From Xenorhabdus nematophila ATCC 19061 (lineage in GTDB: Bacteria; Pseudomonadota; Gammaproteobacteria; Enterobacterales; Enterobacteriaceae), in the NCBI RefSeq assembly GCF_000252955.1, contig NC_014228.1:1564005-1628004 (forward strand): DNA of 64,000 bases, given 5' to 3'. The position numbers and the translations under genes are program-made. Each line of letters starts with the position of its first letter. Within the stretch, counting starts at the first letter, position 1. Below, piece after piece: positions 55,239-64,000 of this stretch. The notes under the pieces are model-generated. The model searched no databases and had not been told where the DNA came from. It saw only the letters and a program-made list of their open reading frames with translations.

Positions 55239-56063
55239 ATGACTACGCAAACCTCTCCCTCAAGCCACAGCTCTGGTTTTTACGAACGAGCTTTTGGTAA
55301 CTTTTCCGCTGAAGCCGTGTCTGAGGTACGTAAGGAAACCTATGGAGAAGACCTGGGGCAGAACAACTGGTCCCCTGTTGACGAGTTTAGAAAGTTCTCT
55401 CAATGGCTTCAATTGTCCGACCGCTCACATGTGCTGGACATATGCAGTGGCTCTGGGGGGCCGGCGCTGTTTCTCGTGAGGAACAGTGGCTGCAGGGTGA
55501 CGGGTGTCGACATTCATCCAGACGGTCTTGTTACCTCTAGACAACTTGCAGTAGATCTCGGGCTGGAATCCCGGAGTAACTTTGTTGACAGTGATGTTCG
55601 TCAGCCTCTGCCATTTTCCGACGGTACTTTTGATGCATTATGGTGTATCGACTCTGTCATACATATTCCGAATCGATTGGCCCTGCTGCGAGAATGGTAT
55701 CGGTTATTGAAGCCAGGTGGACGGTTCCTGTATACCGATCCTACCTTAGTGACGGGTATACTCAGCAAAGATGAGATAGTGTTACGTGGTATGCCAGGTT
55801 ATTTCCTCTATACTCCGCTCGGATTGAACGAACGTCTCATTGAGGAAGCGGGTCTTTGCCTCGAAATGCAGGCAGACCTTACACAAAGCGTTGTTGAGCT
55901 TAGCGAACGCTGGCATGCCGCACGCGAGAAGCGCAGGGCACAACTCACTGCAATTGAAGGTGAAGAAGCATTCGAGCGTATGCAGAATTTCTTGTCCACC
56001 ACTCAGTTAATCTCAATTGAACGAAGACTCTCGCGTTCGGCCTTCGTTGGTTATCGTCCGTAA
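55239..56063 (+). CDS. Class I SAM-dependent methyltransferase
   Basis: A 274-residue methyltransferase. Motif I is LDICSGSGG (66-74), with the acidic ribose-binding residue Asp91 in GVDIHPDG; later motifs are DALWCIDSVIHIPN and RLLKPGGRFLYTDP. The N-terminal stretch YGEDLGQNNWSP recalls small-molecule N-methyltransferases of the glycine/sarcosine type, but the substrate cannot be read off. Placed 10 bp after a cysteine desulfurase gene, it may methylate a sulfur-bearing product. It is the last gene of the cassette; the repeat with its hairpin begins 40 bp downstream. Confidence 0.87.
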   Translation: MTTQTSPSSHSSGFYERAFGNFSAEAVSEVRKETYGEDLGQNNWSPVDEFRKFSQWLQLSDRSHVLDICSGSGGPALFLVRNSGCRVTGVDIHPDGLVTSRQLAVDLGLESRSNFVDSDVRQPLPFSDGTFDALWCIDSVIHIPNRLALLREWYRLLKPGGRFLYTDPTLVTGILSKDEIVLRGMPGYFLYTPLGLNERLIEEAGLCLEMQADLTQSVVELSERWHAAREKRRAQLTAIEGEEAFERMQNFLSTTQLISIERRLSRSAFVGYRP

Positions 56064-56103
56064 CAGCTCCTTGCTCTATTGGGTAAGGAACCTGGATTCT
56101 GCT

Positions 56104-56207
56104 TAAGCCGTCACTAAAAAACCATTTTCCGAATAGGAAATATTCAGTGACGGTTTATTCTATTTAAGGCAATAAGCAATCAATCCGCCCAAAACCATTA
56201 ATAAGAA
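56104..56207. repeat. 104-bp direct repeat, right copy (also terminator-like)
   Basis: This is the partner of 52785-52888. The dyad is perfect here: CCGTCACT (56108-56115) with AGTGACGG (56146-56153), and the inner arms TTTTCC/GGAAA can pair too. TTTATTCTATTT follows, so it may end the cassette transcript. Confidence 0.85.
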
Positions 56208-56216
56208 CTTTTTTTA

Positions 56217-56275
56217 GTGACCGGGGTAAGTGAGTGCAGTCAACAAAGCAGCAACTTTAAAAACGACAGGTATAA
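56217..56275. repeat. Partial ERIC element
   Basis: GTGACCGGGGTAAGTGAGTG, then CAGTCAACAAAG and CAACTTTAAAAACGACAGGTATA match one half of ERIC in the orientation opposite to the copy at 18505. It directly follows the right-hand 104-bp repeat. Confidence 0.65.
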
Positions 56276-56342
56276 AGAGAATTATTTGTATTACCTGAAT
56301 TGTGGGTCCAAATGGTTAATAAAGAAAGATATCAAAGCGATG

Positions 56343-56373
56343 TCAAGGTACAGCCAATAAGTCTGTACCTTGA
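56343..56373 (-). terminator. Hairpin at the end of the flg operon
   Basis: TCAAGGTACAG (56343-56353) and CTGTACCTTGA (56363-56373) form a perfect 11-bp stem with a 9-base loop, 17 bp after the flgL stop on the minus strand. The bases beyond it are only moderately T-rich, so termination efficiency is uncertain. Confidence 0.55.
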
Positions 56374-56390
56374 AACCGGGAAGGTTTTGA

Positions 56391-57359
56391 TCAGCGATAC
56401 ATCTCAAACAGAGACATGCCTTTTAAATCAGTAAACGCTTTGAAAGAAGCCTGCAATGCAGCCTGTTGCTGATAGTATTCAGAAATAGTCGCGGTCCAAT
56501 CGACATCAACCAACTCTCCTGAACGTACTTTGTTAGAAATACTACGTTCACTGCCCAGAGAATCCAGTTGTTCCAGTTCCTGAAGCTGCAAACCGAGCAC
56601 CGCTTCTACAGAAGAGAAATTATTCAGGCTATTGCGGATACCACGGTTGGCCTTATTCATCAGCTCCATAGCTTCATTTTTTTGCTCTTCAGTCGCGCTG
56701 CTGTATGGCGTTTTGAGTGCTTTGATTGCCATATCAATAGAAGCAAAAACATCAGATTCACTCGGTGTATCACTATTAGGTTCTTTGATCGGGTTACTCG
56801 GCTGGGATAAAAATGCTTCTCTCCCCGTATGGGCGATAATCATCGAACGATTATCATCCACTTTCTGGGTGATGCTTTCTTCGCCACCAACGTAACTCAC
56901 CTTTCCACTATTCTTATCAGCAACAAAAGGCGGTTTGTCCGTCTTATAGCCGGCAAAAATATAACGGCCATTACCATCAGTTTTGTTACCCAAGTTCAGC
57001 AATTGTTGTTTGAAACCGTCCAACTGCTGCGCATAAGATTCACGATCCTGATCACTCTGCTCATCTGCCGCTGCCACTAACGTTTCAAACACATTGTTCG
57101 TCACTTCCACCATACTTGAGGTAATGCTCAATTGCGCTGACATGGCATTTTTGGCAAAAATACGCGCCGTTGCGAACTGTTGGTTTTTCGATTCAGACTG
57201 AGAAACCATAATGTTCTGCGAGGCAGCCAGCGGATCATCTGACGGATTAATCACCCGGCGACCACTGGACAGTTGCTCACCCGATTTCATCCATTTAGAC
57301 TGGGCGCTAAAAACCCCATTCATTTTTTGAGTGTATAATTGATTCGTACTTACGCGCAC
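56391..57359 (-). CDS. flgL: FlgL, hook-filament junction protein
   Basis: A 322-residue flagellin-like protein (HAP3) that joins the hook-associated FlgK zone to the filament. The N-terminus MRVSTNQLYTQKM and the flagellin-like helices SGRRVINPSDDP fit FlgL; the C-terminal helix ends LKGMSLFEMYR. It is the last gene of the minus-strand flg run and lies 35 bp after flgK, with which it should share the sigma-28 promoter. Confidence 0.95.
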   Translation of the reverse strand: MRVSTNQLYTQKMNGVFSAQSKWMKSGEQLSSGRRVINPSDDPLAASQNIMVSQSESKNQQFATARIFAKNAMSAQLSITSSMVEVTNNVFETLVAAADEQSDQDRESYAQQLDGFKQQLLNLGNKTDGNGRYIFAGYKTDKPPFVADKNSGKVSYVGGEESITQKVDDNRSMIIAHTGREAFLSQPSNPIKEPNSDTPSESDVFASIDMAIKALKTPYSSATEEQKNEAMELMNKANRGIRNSLNNFSSVEAVLGLQLQELEQLDSLGSERSISNKVRSGELVDVDWTATISEYYQQQAALQASFKAFTDLKGMSLFEMYR

Positions 57360-57394
57360 AATATCACTTCCTTTTATGTTCAGCTGAGCAGTGA

Positions 57395-59035
57395 TTAACG
57401 AATGCCCAGAATGGCGTCAAACAGGGTTGATGCAGTCTGAATAACACGGGCATTTGCCAGATAATACTGCTGCAAACGTTGCAATTCGCCGTATTCTTCG
57501 TCCATGTTGACGCCAGAAATCGATTGGCGGGTTGAATGGAGTTTATCTACAATATGTCCCTGCGCTTCAAAACCCACTTTCACTTTGTTCGCATCGCTTC
57601 CCACTTTACTCACCAAAGAAGCATACGCACCGGCAAAAGAGGATTTGCCATCAATTAAACGCTTATCCTGCAACTCAAGGAATTTCTTCGCATTGCGGTT
57701 ATCGCTCGGGCCGCCATCTTTGGCGCCGGCTGTTGCCAACTGAGAGGAATCTTTCAGATTCACTTCCAGCGTTGCTACAACGTTGCTGACAGTTTTCAAC
57801 GTGTGAGTGTCGTTAGCTTCTGCCTTGGCGGCGTCAATTTTGACTTTCAGACCGTCAAACTCCAACGTATCCCCTGTTGGTTTCACAGGGAGCATCGCTT
57901 TGTCAGAAACGCGCTGAACTTTCCAGTCCCTGCCATCAAATTTCAGCGTATAGTCACTGGCCTTAACTTTAGAAGTATCGGCATATTCCACTGTGATCCC
58001 AGCCGAGCCTTTGTTATTGCTGTTGGAGATAATTTCAGGTTTGGTGAAATTAAAGAAATCAACGCCTTTATCACCGTTCAGGTCAAAACCGCTATGTTGT
58101 ACCTGATTAAACTGATCTGCCATCACCAGTGCCAGCTGATTCAGTTCATTACGGGTTTTATCCACGACTTCCCGGCGTACTTGCAATGCTCCGCCCAATG
58201 CCCCCTGAGAAACAAAACGTTCATCAATCTCCCGGGTACCGGATGTGCCATTGTTGTAGCCCAATGTGATACGAGCACTGTCAGTGCTGGATGGGATCGC
58301 TTCCAGTTGATAGGGTTTATTGCCAGACACCAGTGTCATGCCACCACCGAATGAGACGTTATAAGCGCCACCATCCTGCTGAATCACATTCACTTCAACC
58401 AATTGGTTTAACCGGTTAACAGCCTCATCGCGCTTGTCCAGCAAGGCCAGAGGTTCGCCATTGCCCGTGCCGCGCATACGCCTGATTTCATCGTTCAGTT
58501 TGGCAATTTCTTCCGCGTATTTATTGATTTCCTGAACATTCTGTTCAATTTGGGAATTGATGCTATTATCGATCTGACGCAGATATTCATCAGTTTCTTT
58601 GAAACGACTGATCAGACCTTCCGCTTTACCCAGCACTGTCGTTCTGGCCGCACTGTCTTCTGCATTGCTTTCAACCGTTCCCAGACTTTTGAATAAATCC
58701 TCAATTGAATTAGACAAACTGGTATCTTTATCAGCTAACAAGTCATTGATTTTCGTGATCTGCTGATCATAGGTCTTTAATGCAGCGTATTTGGTTTGTG
58801 CAGCATTATGTTGCTGAGTGATAAATTCACTGTATTCACGGTTGATTCCGCTGACAACCACGCCGTTGCCCACAAAACCCACCGGCGACATGGTTCCATT
58901 ATTTTGCGTCATTACGGTAGTCTGTCGGTTATAGTCCGCACTCTTAGAGTTGGCAATGTTATTACCTACTACACCCATTGCCACCTGTGCGGCATTAATA
59001 CCACTCATGGCAGTATTCATAAGACTATTGGACAT
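57395..59035 (-). CDS. flgK: FlgK, hook-associated protein 1
   Basis: A 546-residue hook-filament junction protein (HAP1). The N-terminal rod/hook motif is MNTAMSGINAAQVAMGVVGNN with NNIANSKSADYNRQ; the C-terminal helix has GVNMDEEYGELQRLQQYYLANARV, trimmed here to the key start GVNMDEE and end ANARVIQT. Length is typical. A 220-bp upstream gap holds a sigma-28 promoter and an ERIC remnant. Confidence 0.95.
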   Translation of the reverse strand: MSNSLMNTAMSGINAAQVAMGVVGNNIANSKSADYNRQTTVMTQNNGTMSPVGFVGNGVVVSGINREYSEFITQQHNAAQTKYAALKTYDQQITKINDLLADKDTSLSNSIEDLFKSLGTVESNAEDSAARTTVLGKAEGLISRFKETDEYLRQIDNSINSQIEQNVQEINKYAEEIAKLNDEIRRMRGTGNGEPLALLDKRDEAVNRLNQLVEVNVIQQDGGAYNVSFGGGMTLVSGNKPYQLEAIPSSTDSARITLGYNNGTSGTREIDERFVSQGALGGALQVRREVVDKTRNELNQLALVMADQFNQVQHSGFDLNGDKGVDFFNFTKPEIISNSNNKGSAGITVEYADTSKVKASDYTLKFDGRDWKVQRVSDKAMLPVKPTGDTLEFDGLKVKIDAAKAEANDTHTLKTVSNVVATLEVNLKDSSQLATAGAKDGGPSDNRNAKKFLELQDKRLIDGKSSFAGAYASLVSKVGSDANKVKVGFEAQGHIVDKLHSTRQSISGVNMDEEYGELQRLQQYYLANARVIQTASTLFDAILGIR

Positions 59036-59074
59036 GTTGTGTAGATCCTTTTACGTTTTTCTGTAAACCCCCCG

Positions 59075-59158
59075 TCTACACCCTTCGTCTTTCAAACCAC
59101 AGCTTTGTTGACTGCGTTTCCTTGCCATCGCGCTGCAACTTGAAATCCATTGGGGATA
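59075..59158. repeat. ERIC element with central deletion in the flgK leader
   Basis: The left part (CTTCGTCTTTCAAACCACAG, TTGTTGACTGCG) and right part (CCTTGCCATCGCGCTGCAAC, TTGAAATCCATTGGGGATA) of ERIC are joined with the GTCACATAG centre missing. It lies between the predicted flgK promoter and the flgK start, so it should be transcribed into the leader. Confidence 0.8.
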
Positions 59159-59181
59159 TGGGAGGTCATTCACTGATACAG

Positions 59182-59208
59182 TTATCGGCAAATTACCCTG
59201 TTCCTTGA
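59182..59208 (-). promoter_or_regulatory. Sigma-28 (FliA) promoter for flgKL
   Basis: On the minus strand TCAA, a 15-bp spacer and the perfect minus-10 octamer GCCGATAA (complement at 59182-59189) match the sigma-28 consensus TAAA-N15-GCCGATAA in seven-eighths or better of positions. flgKL has such a class 3 promoter in other enterics. Confidence 0.75.
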
Positions 59209-59255
59209 GTAAAAATGCGCTCTGTTTCGATCGTTATCACTTAAAATGAAATCGC

Positions 59256-60233
59256 TTAAAAGAGGCTATCGAAATCATAGCTGTAGGCTTTCGCCATTTG
59301 ATGGCCGGTATTTTTTAATTGCTGGATCAGTGACACGAGTTTTTTAGCATAGCCAGGATCGGTGGCATATCCTGCATCCTGCAAGGAGTATGCGCCCTGT
59401 TCAGCGGTCGTTGATTGTGCAACTTTGGCGTAACGGGGGTTTTCCGTCAGCAAATTGACGTAATCCGTTATTGCTTCCACATAAGAGCCATATACGCGGA
59501 AGCTGTCCTGCATTTTCTTCGGTTCGCCATCAATATATTCTGTCGTTATAATATTGGTGACAGGCCCTTTCCAATGTTTACCGGCTTTGATACCAAACAG
59601 GTTATGACTTGGCTTGCCTTCTGCGGTGAGTATTTCCCGTTGTCCCCAACCTGATTCCAGCGCGGCCTGTGCAATAATCAATAAATGGGGGATGCCACTC
59701 TGCTGACTTGCCAATTGTGCCGGTAAGGAAAGCATGGAAACAAAACCGGCGTTGTTCACCGGTAATGGGTTCGATTTAATTGCACTATTGGAGAAGGATG
59801 AAGCAACATTTTCCGGCCTGTTTTCAGGCATGGCACGGCGCATAAACTGTTCCAGTGCCTGTTTCGGCAATATTTGCAGAATGTCATTCCCCAATGGCAT
59901 CGGCACCGTGCCTGCAAGTTCATTGGGGGGATTGTTCGCATTGGCAAACTGTTTGACTATCATATCAGCAAAGCCCGGCCCTTTTTGGGAAAGATCCTGA
60001 GCAATCTGTTGATCGTACATAGAGGTATAAAAGCGCGTCTGCTCACTGCTTAAAATGCCATCCTGCGGCAATGAGGAACGCATACTCTTCAGCATCATCT
60101 GGACAAAAACGCCTTCCAGTTGTTGGGCTACTTGCCGTAGCCCTTGTTCGGGTTCCTGTGACAATTTCGCTTTCAGAGAATGCAGCGAGTTAACATCATA
60201 AGCTGCATTGGGCATCGTCAGAAAATCATTCAT
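59256..60233 (-). CDS. flgJ: FlgJ, rod-cap protein and peptidoglycan hydrolase
   Basis: A 325-residue two-domain protein. The N-terminal part (about 1-120) is the rod-binding/cap domain (LEGVFVQMMLKSMR). The C-terminal part (about 170-310) is a glucosaminidase-type muramidase that opens the peptidoglycan for the rod; the catalytic Glu lies in AALESGWGQ, followed by NLFGIKAG. Its ATG overlaps the flgI stop by one base. Confidence 0.95.
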   Translation of the reverse strand: MNDFLTMPNAAYDVNSLHSLKAKLSQEPEQGLRQVAQQLEGVFVQMMLKSMRSSLPQDGILSSEQTRFYTSMYDQQIAQDLSQKGPGFADMIVKQFANANNPPNELAGTVPMPLGNDILQILPKQALEQFMRRAMPENRPENVASSFSNSAIKSNPLPVNNAGFVSMLSLPAQLASQQSGIPHLLIIAQAALESGWGQREILTAEGKPSHNLFGIKAGKHWKGPVTNIITTEYIDGEPKKMQDSFRVYGSYVEAITDYVNLLTENPRYAKVAQSTTAEQGAYSLQDAGYATDPGYAKKLVSLIQQLKNTGHQMAKAYSYDFDSLF

Positions 60234-61360
60234 CAGATAATCTCCAATTTCGCACGCAGACAGCCGGCACTCTCCATTGCCTGCAAAATTGTCATTAAAT
60301 CCGTTGGCGTCGCCCCCAATGCGTTCAATGCACGCACAACCTGAGCCAGATTCGCACTGGCATTGACCTGCTGCAATGCACCACCCTGCTCTTGGATACC
60401 GATATTCGTATTGCGGGTTACAACGGTATTACCTCCCGCCAGTGGGGTATCAGGCTGATTAACCGCTGTCTGACGTTCAACCGTCACTGACAGGCTGCCA
60501 TGAGCAATGGCACAACTATCCAGTGTCACATTACGGTTCATCACAACCGAACCGGTCCGGGAATTGAAAATCACTTTGGCATCACCGGCATCGACGCGGA
60601 TCACCAGATTCTGTACCTGGGACAGGAACTTAACCTGTTCACTGTTTTCAATCGGTAAACGCAACTGCACAGTTCGGGAATCCAGCGGAGTTGCCGTTCC
60701 TGTTCCCTTCAGCCGGTTGACTGCATCACTGATTTGTTGAGCCAGACTAAAATCATCATCATTCAGTTGCAGGTTCAGCGTGTCCTTCTGACCAAATTGT
60801 GTCGGCAATTCACGCTCAATCACTGCACCATTGGAAATACGCCCACCCGCAAGCTGATTGATTTTGATACTGTTACCGCCGGCACTCGCACCTGCCCCTC
60901 CCACGAGGATATTTCCCTGCGCCAACGCATAGACCTGATTATCCACGCCCTTCAACGGCGTCATCAGCAAGGTGCCGCCACGCAGGCTTTTGGCATTACC
61001 CAGTGAGGAAACCACAACGTCAATGTTTTGCCCTGTACGCGCAAAAGGCGGCAGCTTGGCTGTCACCATGACGGCAGCAACATTTTTAAGCTGCATATTC
61101 GTCCCGGATGGCACGGTAATTCCCAGCTGTGACAACATATTGCTCAAACTTTGGGTCGTGAAAGGTGTCTGCATGGTTTGGTCACCCGTGCCATCCAGCC
61201 CAACCACCAGACCATAACCAATCAGTGCGTTATCCCTGACACCTTCAATGGTTGTCAAATCACGAATACGTTCGGCAAAAGCGCTGGCAGACGCAAACGT
61301 GTTGAACAGTACCAATAAAAATGTAAAAAGGCTGGCGACTAATTTTTTCATCCTGACCAT
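60233..61360 (-). CDS. flgI: FlgI, flagellar P-ring protein
   Basis: A 375-residue periplasmic protein that forms the P ring in the peptidoglycan layer. It has a signal peptide with hydrophobic core [15 protein letters not shown] and a cleavage site ASAFA before [25 protein letters not shown] is a family hallmark. Met1 and Met4 are both possible starts. It lies 6 bp after flgH. Confidence 0.95.
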   Translation of the reverse strand: MVRMKKLVASLFTFLLVLFNTFASASAFAERIRDLTTIEGVRDNALIGYGLVVGLDGTGDQTMQTPFTTQSLSNMLSQLGITVPSGTNMQLKNVAAVMVTAKLPPFARTGQNIDVVVSSLGNAKSLRGGTLLMTPLKGVDNQVYALAQGNILVGGAGASAGGNSIKINQLAGGRISNGAVIERELPTQFGQKDTLNLQLNDDDFSLAQQISDAVNRLKGTGTATPLDSRTVQLRLPIENSEQVKFLSQVQNLVIRVDAGDAKVIFNSRTGSVVMNRNVTLDSCAIAHGSLSVTVERQTAVNQPDTPLAGGNTVVTRNTNIGIQEQGGALQQVNASANLAQVVRALNALGATPTDLMTILQAMESAGCLRAKLEII

Positions 61361-61366
61361 CCTCTT

Positions 61367-62158
61367 TTAAAACGGTGAAATATTCATAAAGAAACGTTGC
61401 AACCAACCCATATGCTGCGCTTCGTTGATATAACCGTCGCCAACATACTCAATGCGGGCATCTGCAACTTGATTGGAGCTCACCGTATTATTGCCAGTGA
61501 TCGTGCGTGGGTTCACGACACCAGAGAAACGAATGAATTCCGTTCCCTGATTGATGGCGATCTGTTTTTCTCCCACCACATGCAGGTTGCCGTTTGCCAG
61601 CAATGTATCCACAGTGACAGTGATCGTCCCTTTGAATGTGTTGTTGGCATTCGCCCCGCCTTTGCCGCCAAATTCGTTATTGCCTTCCATGCCTAAATCA
61701 GTTTTGTCACTCCCTATCAATCCCTGTAAGAAACGGGGCGTCAAAGCAGCCGCAAAACCGGTTTTTCCACTCCGGCTGGCGTTGGCTGAGGAATTTTTGC
61801 TCGCACTGACGTTTTCTTGCAAGATAATGGTCAGCGTATCGCCGATATTGCGTGGACGGCGGTCTTCAAACAACGGTTGATAGCCGTAATAGACCGGTTG
61901 GACTGTTTGAAAAATAGAACCATTTGGCATTGGAACGGGTGTTTCTGTGGGTTTTGCGGTTGTCTGTCCCTGCACCAGCGGTTTGTGCGGTATATAAGCA
62001 CAGCCCCCTAATGTCAGTACCGACAATGTAAGTACCGCCATAGATATGCTGATACGCCACTTATCTCTCCGGTTTTTCCGTAAACCGACAGAGTCATAAG
62101 CTACAGGGTTGTTAGCATGGCTTCCGGCATGTTTCTCGGCAACTGGCATTGTATCCAT
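61367..62158 (-). CDS. flgH: FlgH, flagellar L-ring lipoprotein
   Basis: A 263-residue outer-membrane lipoprotein of the L ring. The lipobox is LTLGGC, with the lipidated Cys near residue 53, then [11 protein letters not shown] as in other FlgH proteins. The region before the lipobox is about 30 residues longer than in E. coli, with RKNRRDKWR as the positive n-region; no better internal start is visible. Met1 or Met4 may be used. Confidence 0.93.
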   Translation of the reverse strand: MDTMPVAEKHAGSHANNPVAYDSVGLRKNRRDKWRISISMAVLTLSVLTLGGCAYIPHKPLVQGQTTAKPTETPVPMPNGSIFQTVQPVYYGYQPLFEDRRPRNIGDTLTIILQENVSASKNSSANASRSGKTGFAAALTPRFLQGLIGSDKTDLGMEGNNEFGGKGGANANNTFKGTITVTVDTLLANGNLHVVGEKQIAINQGTEFIRFSGVVNPRTITGNNTVSSNQVADARIEYVGDGYINEAQHMGWLQRFFMNISPF

Positions 62159-62185
62159 CTTCTATGCTCTTAAGTTTATTGCAGA

Positions 62186-62214
62186 AATAGTGGGGGAACT
62201 GTTCTCCCACTATT
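62186..62214 (-). other. 13-bp hairpin between flgG and flgH
   Basis: AATAGTGGGGGAA (62186-62198) pairs with TTCTCCCACTATT (62202-62214) around a 3-base loop, with a single G-T wobble. It begins 10 bp after the flgG stop. No U-tract follows, so it is more likely an mRNA stability or partial attenuation element within the operon. Confidence 0.6.
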
Positions 62215-62224
62215 CATGATCTGG

Positions 62225-63007
62225 TTATAACTGAGTCAGCTTTTGCAACATCTGATCAGAGGTTGATACCGCTTTGCTGTTGATTTCATAGGCTCTCTGA
62301 ACCTGAATCATATTGACCAGTTCTTCAGCCACGTTAACGTTCGACGTTTCAACATAACCTTGATAGAGCAATCCGGTGCCATTAATTCCCGGTGCGTTTT
62401 CCACCGGAACACCGGAACTGTTGGTTTCCAGATACAGGTTCTCACCGATACTTTCCAGACCGCTTTCATTGATGAACGTGGTCAGCGTTAATTGCCCGAC
62501 TTGCTGAGGCGCATTCTGCCCCTGCACGTTCACGCTGATGATCCCGTCACGGGCAATGCCGATTTTAGTGGCATTGTCCGGGATGATAATCGCAGGAACC
62601 ACCTGAAAACCGCCCGCAGTCACTAACTGACCATTCTGATCTACCTGAAATGAACCATCGCGGGTGTAGCCCGTTGTGCCATCAGGCATCTGGATCTGGA
62701 AGAAGCCCTGCCCCTTGATTGCTACATCCTTGGTGTTGTTGGTCTGTGCCAGATTACCCTGACTGTGCAGACGTTCAGTCGCCACCGGACGTGCGCCCGT
62801 ACCAATCTGCAAACCCGATGGCAGGTTGGTCTGTTCAGATGACATCGCGCCCGGCTGACGTTCAGTTTGATAGATTAATTCTTCAGACACCACGCGCTGG
62901 CGTTTAAAACCGCTGGTGCTGACGTTTGCCAGGTTGTTGGCAATGACATCCATATTGGTTTGCTGAACATCCAGCCCAGTTTTGGCAATCCATAAAGATC
63001 GGATCAT
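62225..63007 (-). CDS. flgG: FlgG, distal rod protein
   Basis: A 260-residue rod protein. N-terminal helix [20 protein letters not shown] with [15 protein letters not shown], and C-terminal [19 protein letters not shown] and [11 protein letters not shown] are diagnostic. It forms the distal rod through the P and L rings. It starts 17 bp after the flgF stop. Confidence 0.96.
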   Translation of the reverse strand: MIRSLWIAKTGLDVQQTNMDVIANNLANVSTSGFKRQRVVSEELIYQTERQPGAMSSEQTNLPSGLQIGTGARPVATERLHSQGNLAQTNNTKDVAIKGQGFFQIQMPDGTTGYTRDGSFQVDQNGQLVTAGGFQVVPAIIIPDNATKIGIARDGIISVNVQGQNAPQQVGQLTLTTFINESGLESIGENLYLETNSSGVPVENAPGINGTGLLYQGYVETSNVNVAEELVNMIQVQRAYEINSKAVSTSDQMLQKLTQL

Positions 63008-63024
63008 AAATTTATCTCCCCTAA

Positions 63025-63780
63025 TTAGCTCATAGCGAGAATTTGGTTAGCCCGCTGGGCATTTTCATCGGAACTGTGTATAACTTTCATCTGCATCTCA
63101 AAGCGACGCGCATTGGCGATCATGTTCACCATGCTTTCCACGGGGTTGACATTGCTGCCTTCCAGTACACCCGGCATGATTTTCACTTCCGTGCTGGCCG
63201 CCAGTTCGTTACCTACCTGTTCCTGCGCCTGTGGCGTCAGATGGAACAAACCATCATCGCCCCGCACCACTTGGCTGGCTTCCGGTTTGACGATTTTCAG
63301 TTTGCCAATCTGGCCTAACAAAGTCGGCGGATCGCTGGCAATCAGGGCAGAAATAGCACCATCAGCCGCCATCGTCAGTTCAGCCTGCGGCGGAACATCA
63401 ATTGGCCCGTTTTCGCCCATCAACATACGCCCCTGCACCATCAGTTGACCTTCAGGTGATATCTGGATGCTGCCGTTGCGGGTATAGGCTTCCGTCCCGT
63501 CTTCAAGCTGGACAGCCAAGAAGCCGCCTTGCCCGACAGCCACGTCCAACGGGCGGGAGGTATAATTCATCGGCCCCTGACGGCTGTCCATGCCCGGAGT
63601 GGAAGCAACGGTAAGGGTACGCGTCGGCAGGGTTTCACCTTCAATCGGCACGGCTCGCAGTGCAGCAAGCTGGGCTTTGAAACCCGATGTTGACGCATTG
63701 GCCAGATTGTTAGCAGTCACAGCCTGATGCTCCAGCGTTTGTCGCGCTGCGCCCATGGCGGTATAAATAACGTGGTCCAT
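63025..63780 (-). CDS. flgF: FlgF, proximal rod protein
   Basis: A 251-residue rod protein with the N-terminal motif [20 protein letters not shown] and [12 protein letters not shown], and the C-terminal [21 protein letters not shown]. It lies 36 bp after flgE in the flg operon. Confidence 0.95.
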   Translation of the reverse strand: MDHVIYTAMGAARQTLEHQAVTANNLANASTSGFKAQLAALRAVPIEGETLPTRTLTVASTPGMDSRQGPMNYTSRPLDVAVGQGGFLAVQLEDGTEAYTRNGSIQISPEGQLMVQGRMLMGENGPIDVPPQAELTMAADGAISALIASDPPTLLGQIGKLKIVKPEASQVVRGDDGLFHLTPQAQEQVGNELAASTEVKIMPGVLEGSNVNPVESMVNMIANARRFEMQMKVIHSSDENAQRANQILAMS

Positions 63781-63816
63781 AAAGCTATCCCCAAAAAAAC
63801 TATCCGCCGGAGCCTA

Positions 63817-64000
63817 TTAACGCATGCTGACCAGTGTTTGCAGAATCTGGTCCTGCGTTTTGATGGTCTGGGCATTGGATTGGTAGTTACGCTGGGAGAC
63901 AATCATATTGACCAGCTCCTGGCTCATATCGACGTTAGAAGCTTCCAGCGCCCCGCTGATCAAATTACCTAAATTGCCTGAACCCGCTACACCGATAACC
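63817..64000 (-). CDS. flgE: FlgE, hook protein (C-terminal end only)
   Basis: Only the last 60 or so codons are in the window; the gene continues beyond the right edge. The tail has the hook-protein C-terminal pattern: SNVDMSQELVNMIVSQ, then NYQSNAQTIKTQDQ, ending LQTLVSMR with stop at 63817-63819. It heads the visible minus-strand run flgE-F-G-H-I-J. Confidence 0.92.
   Translation of the reverse strand, partial: VIGVAGSGNLGNLISGALEASNVDMSQELVNMIVSQRNYQSNAQTIKTQDQILQTLVSMR

Noticed and set aside
53177..56063. DNA phosphorothioation (dnd) system
   Set aside because: Only a DndA-like cysteine desulfurase is present; no dndB, C, D or E gene lies near and the neighbours do not resemble them.
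55239..56063. O-methyltransferase that would turn hydroxymalonyl into methoxymalonyl for the xcn pathway
   Set aside because: It is on the other strand, in a separate repeat-flanked unit more than 5 kb beyond xcnA, and xenocoumacin has no methoxy group.
1..64000. CRISPR arrays, tRNA or rRNA genes, complete insertion sequences
   Set aside because: I saw no regularly spaced repeats, no tRNA-like cloverleaf ends and no transposase gene; the repeats found are ERIC copies and the 104-bp pair.

Overview
The window looks like chromosome of a Xenorhabdus species (Gammaproteobacteria, Morganellaceae). It holds two flagellar gene blocks separated by roughly 50 kb of accessory DNA. The centre of that accessory DNA is a 14-gene NRPS/PKS cluster whose content and order match the xenocoumacin cluster xcnA-xcnN known from Xenorhabdus nematophila. 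The genus call rests on this cluster, the enterobacterial-type flagellar genes and several ERIC repeats. The species cannot be told from the sequence.

Layout. 1-6476 (+): end of fliI, then fliJ, fliK, fliL, fliM, fliN, fliO, fliP, fliQ, fliR. 6477-8482 (+): an AT-rich regulatory region with two matching dyads and a possible 18-codon leader peptide, then a fusion of a BpsA-type branched polyamine synthase with a SpeD-type AdoMet decarboxylase. 8670-49978 (all -): the xcn cluster, transcribed right to left from xcnA to xcnN. 49979-51633: a long AT-rich stretch with at most one doubtful small ORF. 51634-52560 (+): an SGNH/sialate-esterase-like hydrolase with a strong terminator. 53177-56063 (+): a three-gene cassette (unknown protein, cysteine desulfurase, methyltransferase) between two 104-bp direct repeats. 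56391-64000 (-): flgL, flgK, flgJ, flgI, flgH, flgG, flgF and the end of flgE.

How the xcn genes fit together. XcnA (C-A-PCP-E-C-A-PCP) makes an acyl-D-Asn-Arg starter; the first A domain carries a clear Asn code. XcnB-XcnE are the FkbH-type set that makes hydroxymalonyl-ACP. XcnH (KS-AT-KR-ACP-C) carries the only AT with divergent motifs (GYSFG, HAAH), which fits use of hydroxymalonyl, and its terminal C domain can join the chain to the residue loaded by XcnK (A-PCP, expected Leu). XcnL (one PKS module) and XcnF (three modules, one without AT) give the four malonyl extensions needed for the dihydroisocoumarin. XcnF ends not in a thioesterase but in a BtrH-like, papain-fold-like domain, a candidate for chain release. 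XcnI is a type II thioesterase, XcnJ a darcynin-family protein, XcnG the membrane-anchored periplasmic peptidase that removes acyl-D-Asn, and XcnM/XcnN convert xenocoumacin 1 to the less toxic xenocoumacin 2.

The parts least explained by known biology are the BpsA-SpeD fusion with its leader and operator-like dyads, the repeat-flanked desulfurase/methyltransferase cassette, and the terminal domain of XcnF. Several ERIC elements, one with an insert of three consecutive hairpins, and several perfect intergenic hairpins break up the xcn and flg transcripts.
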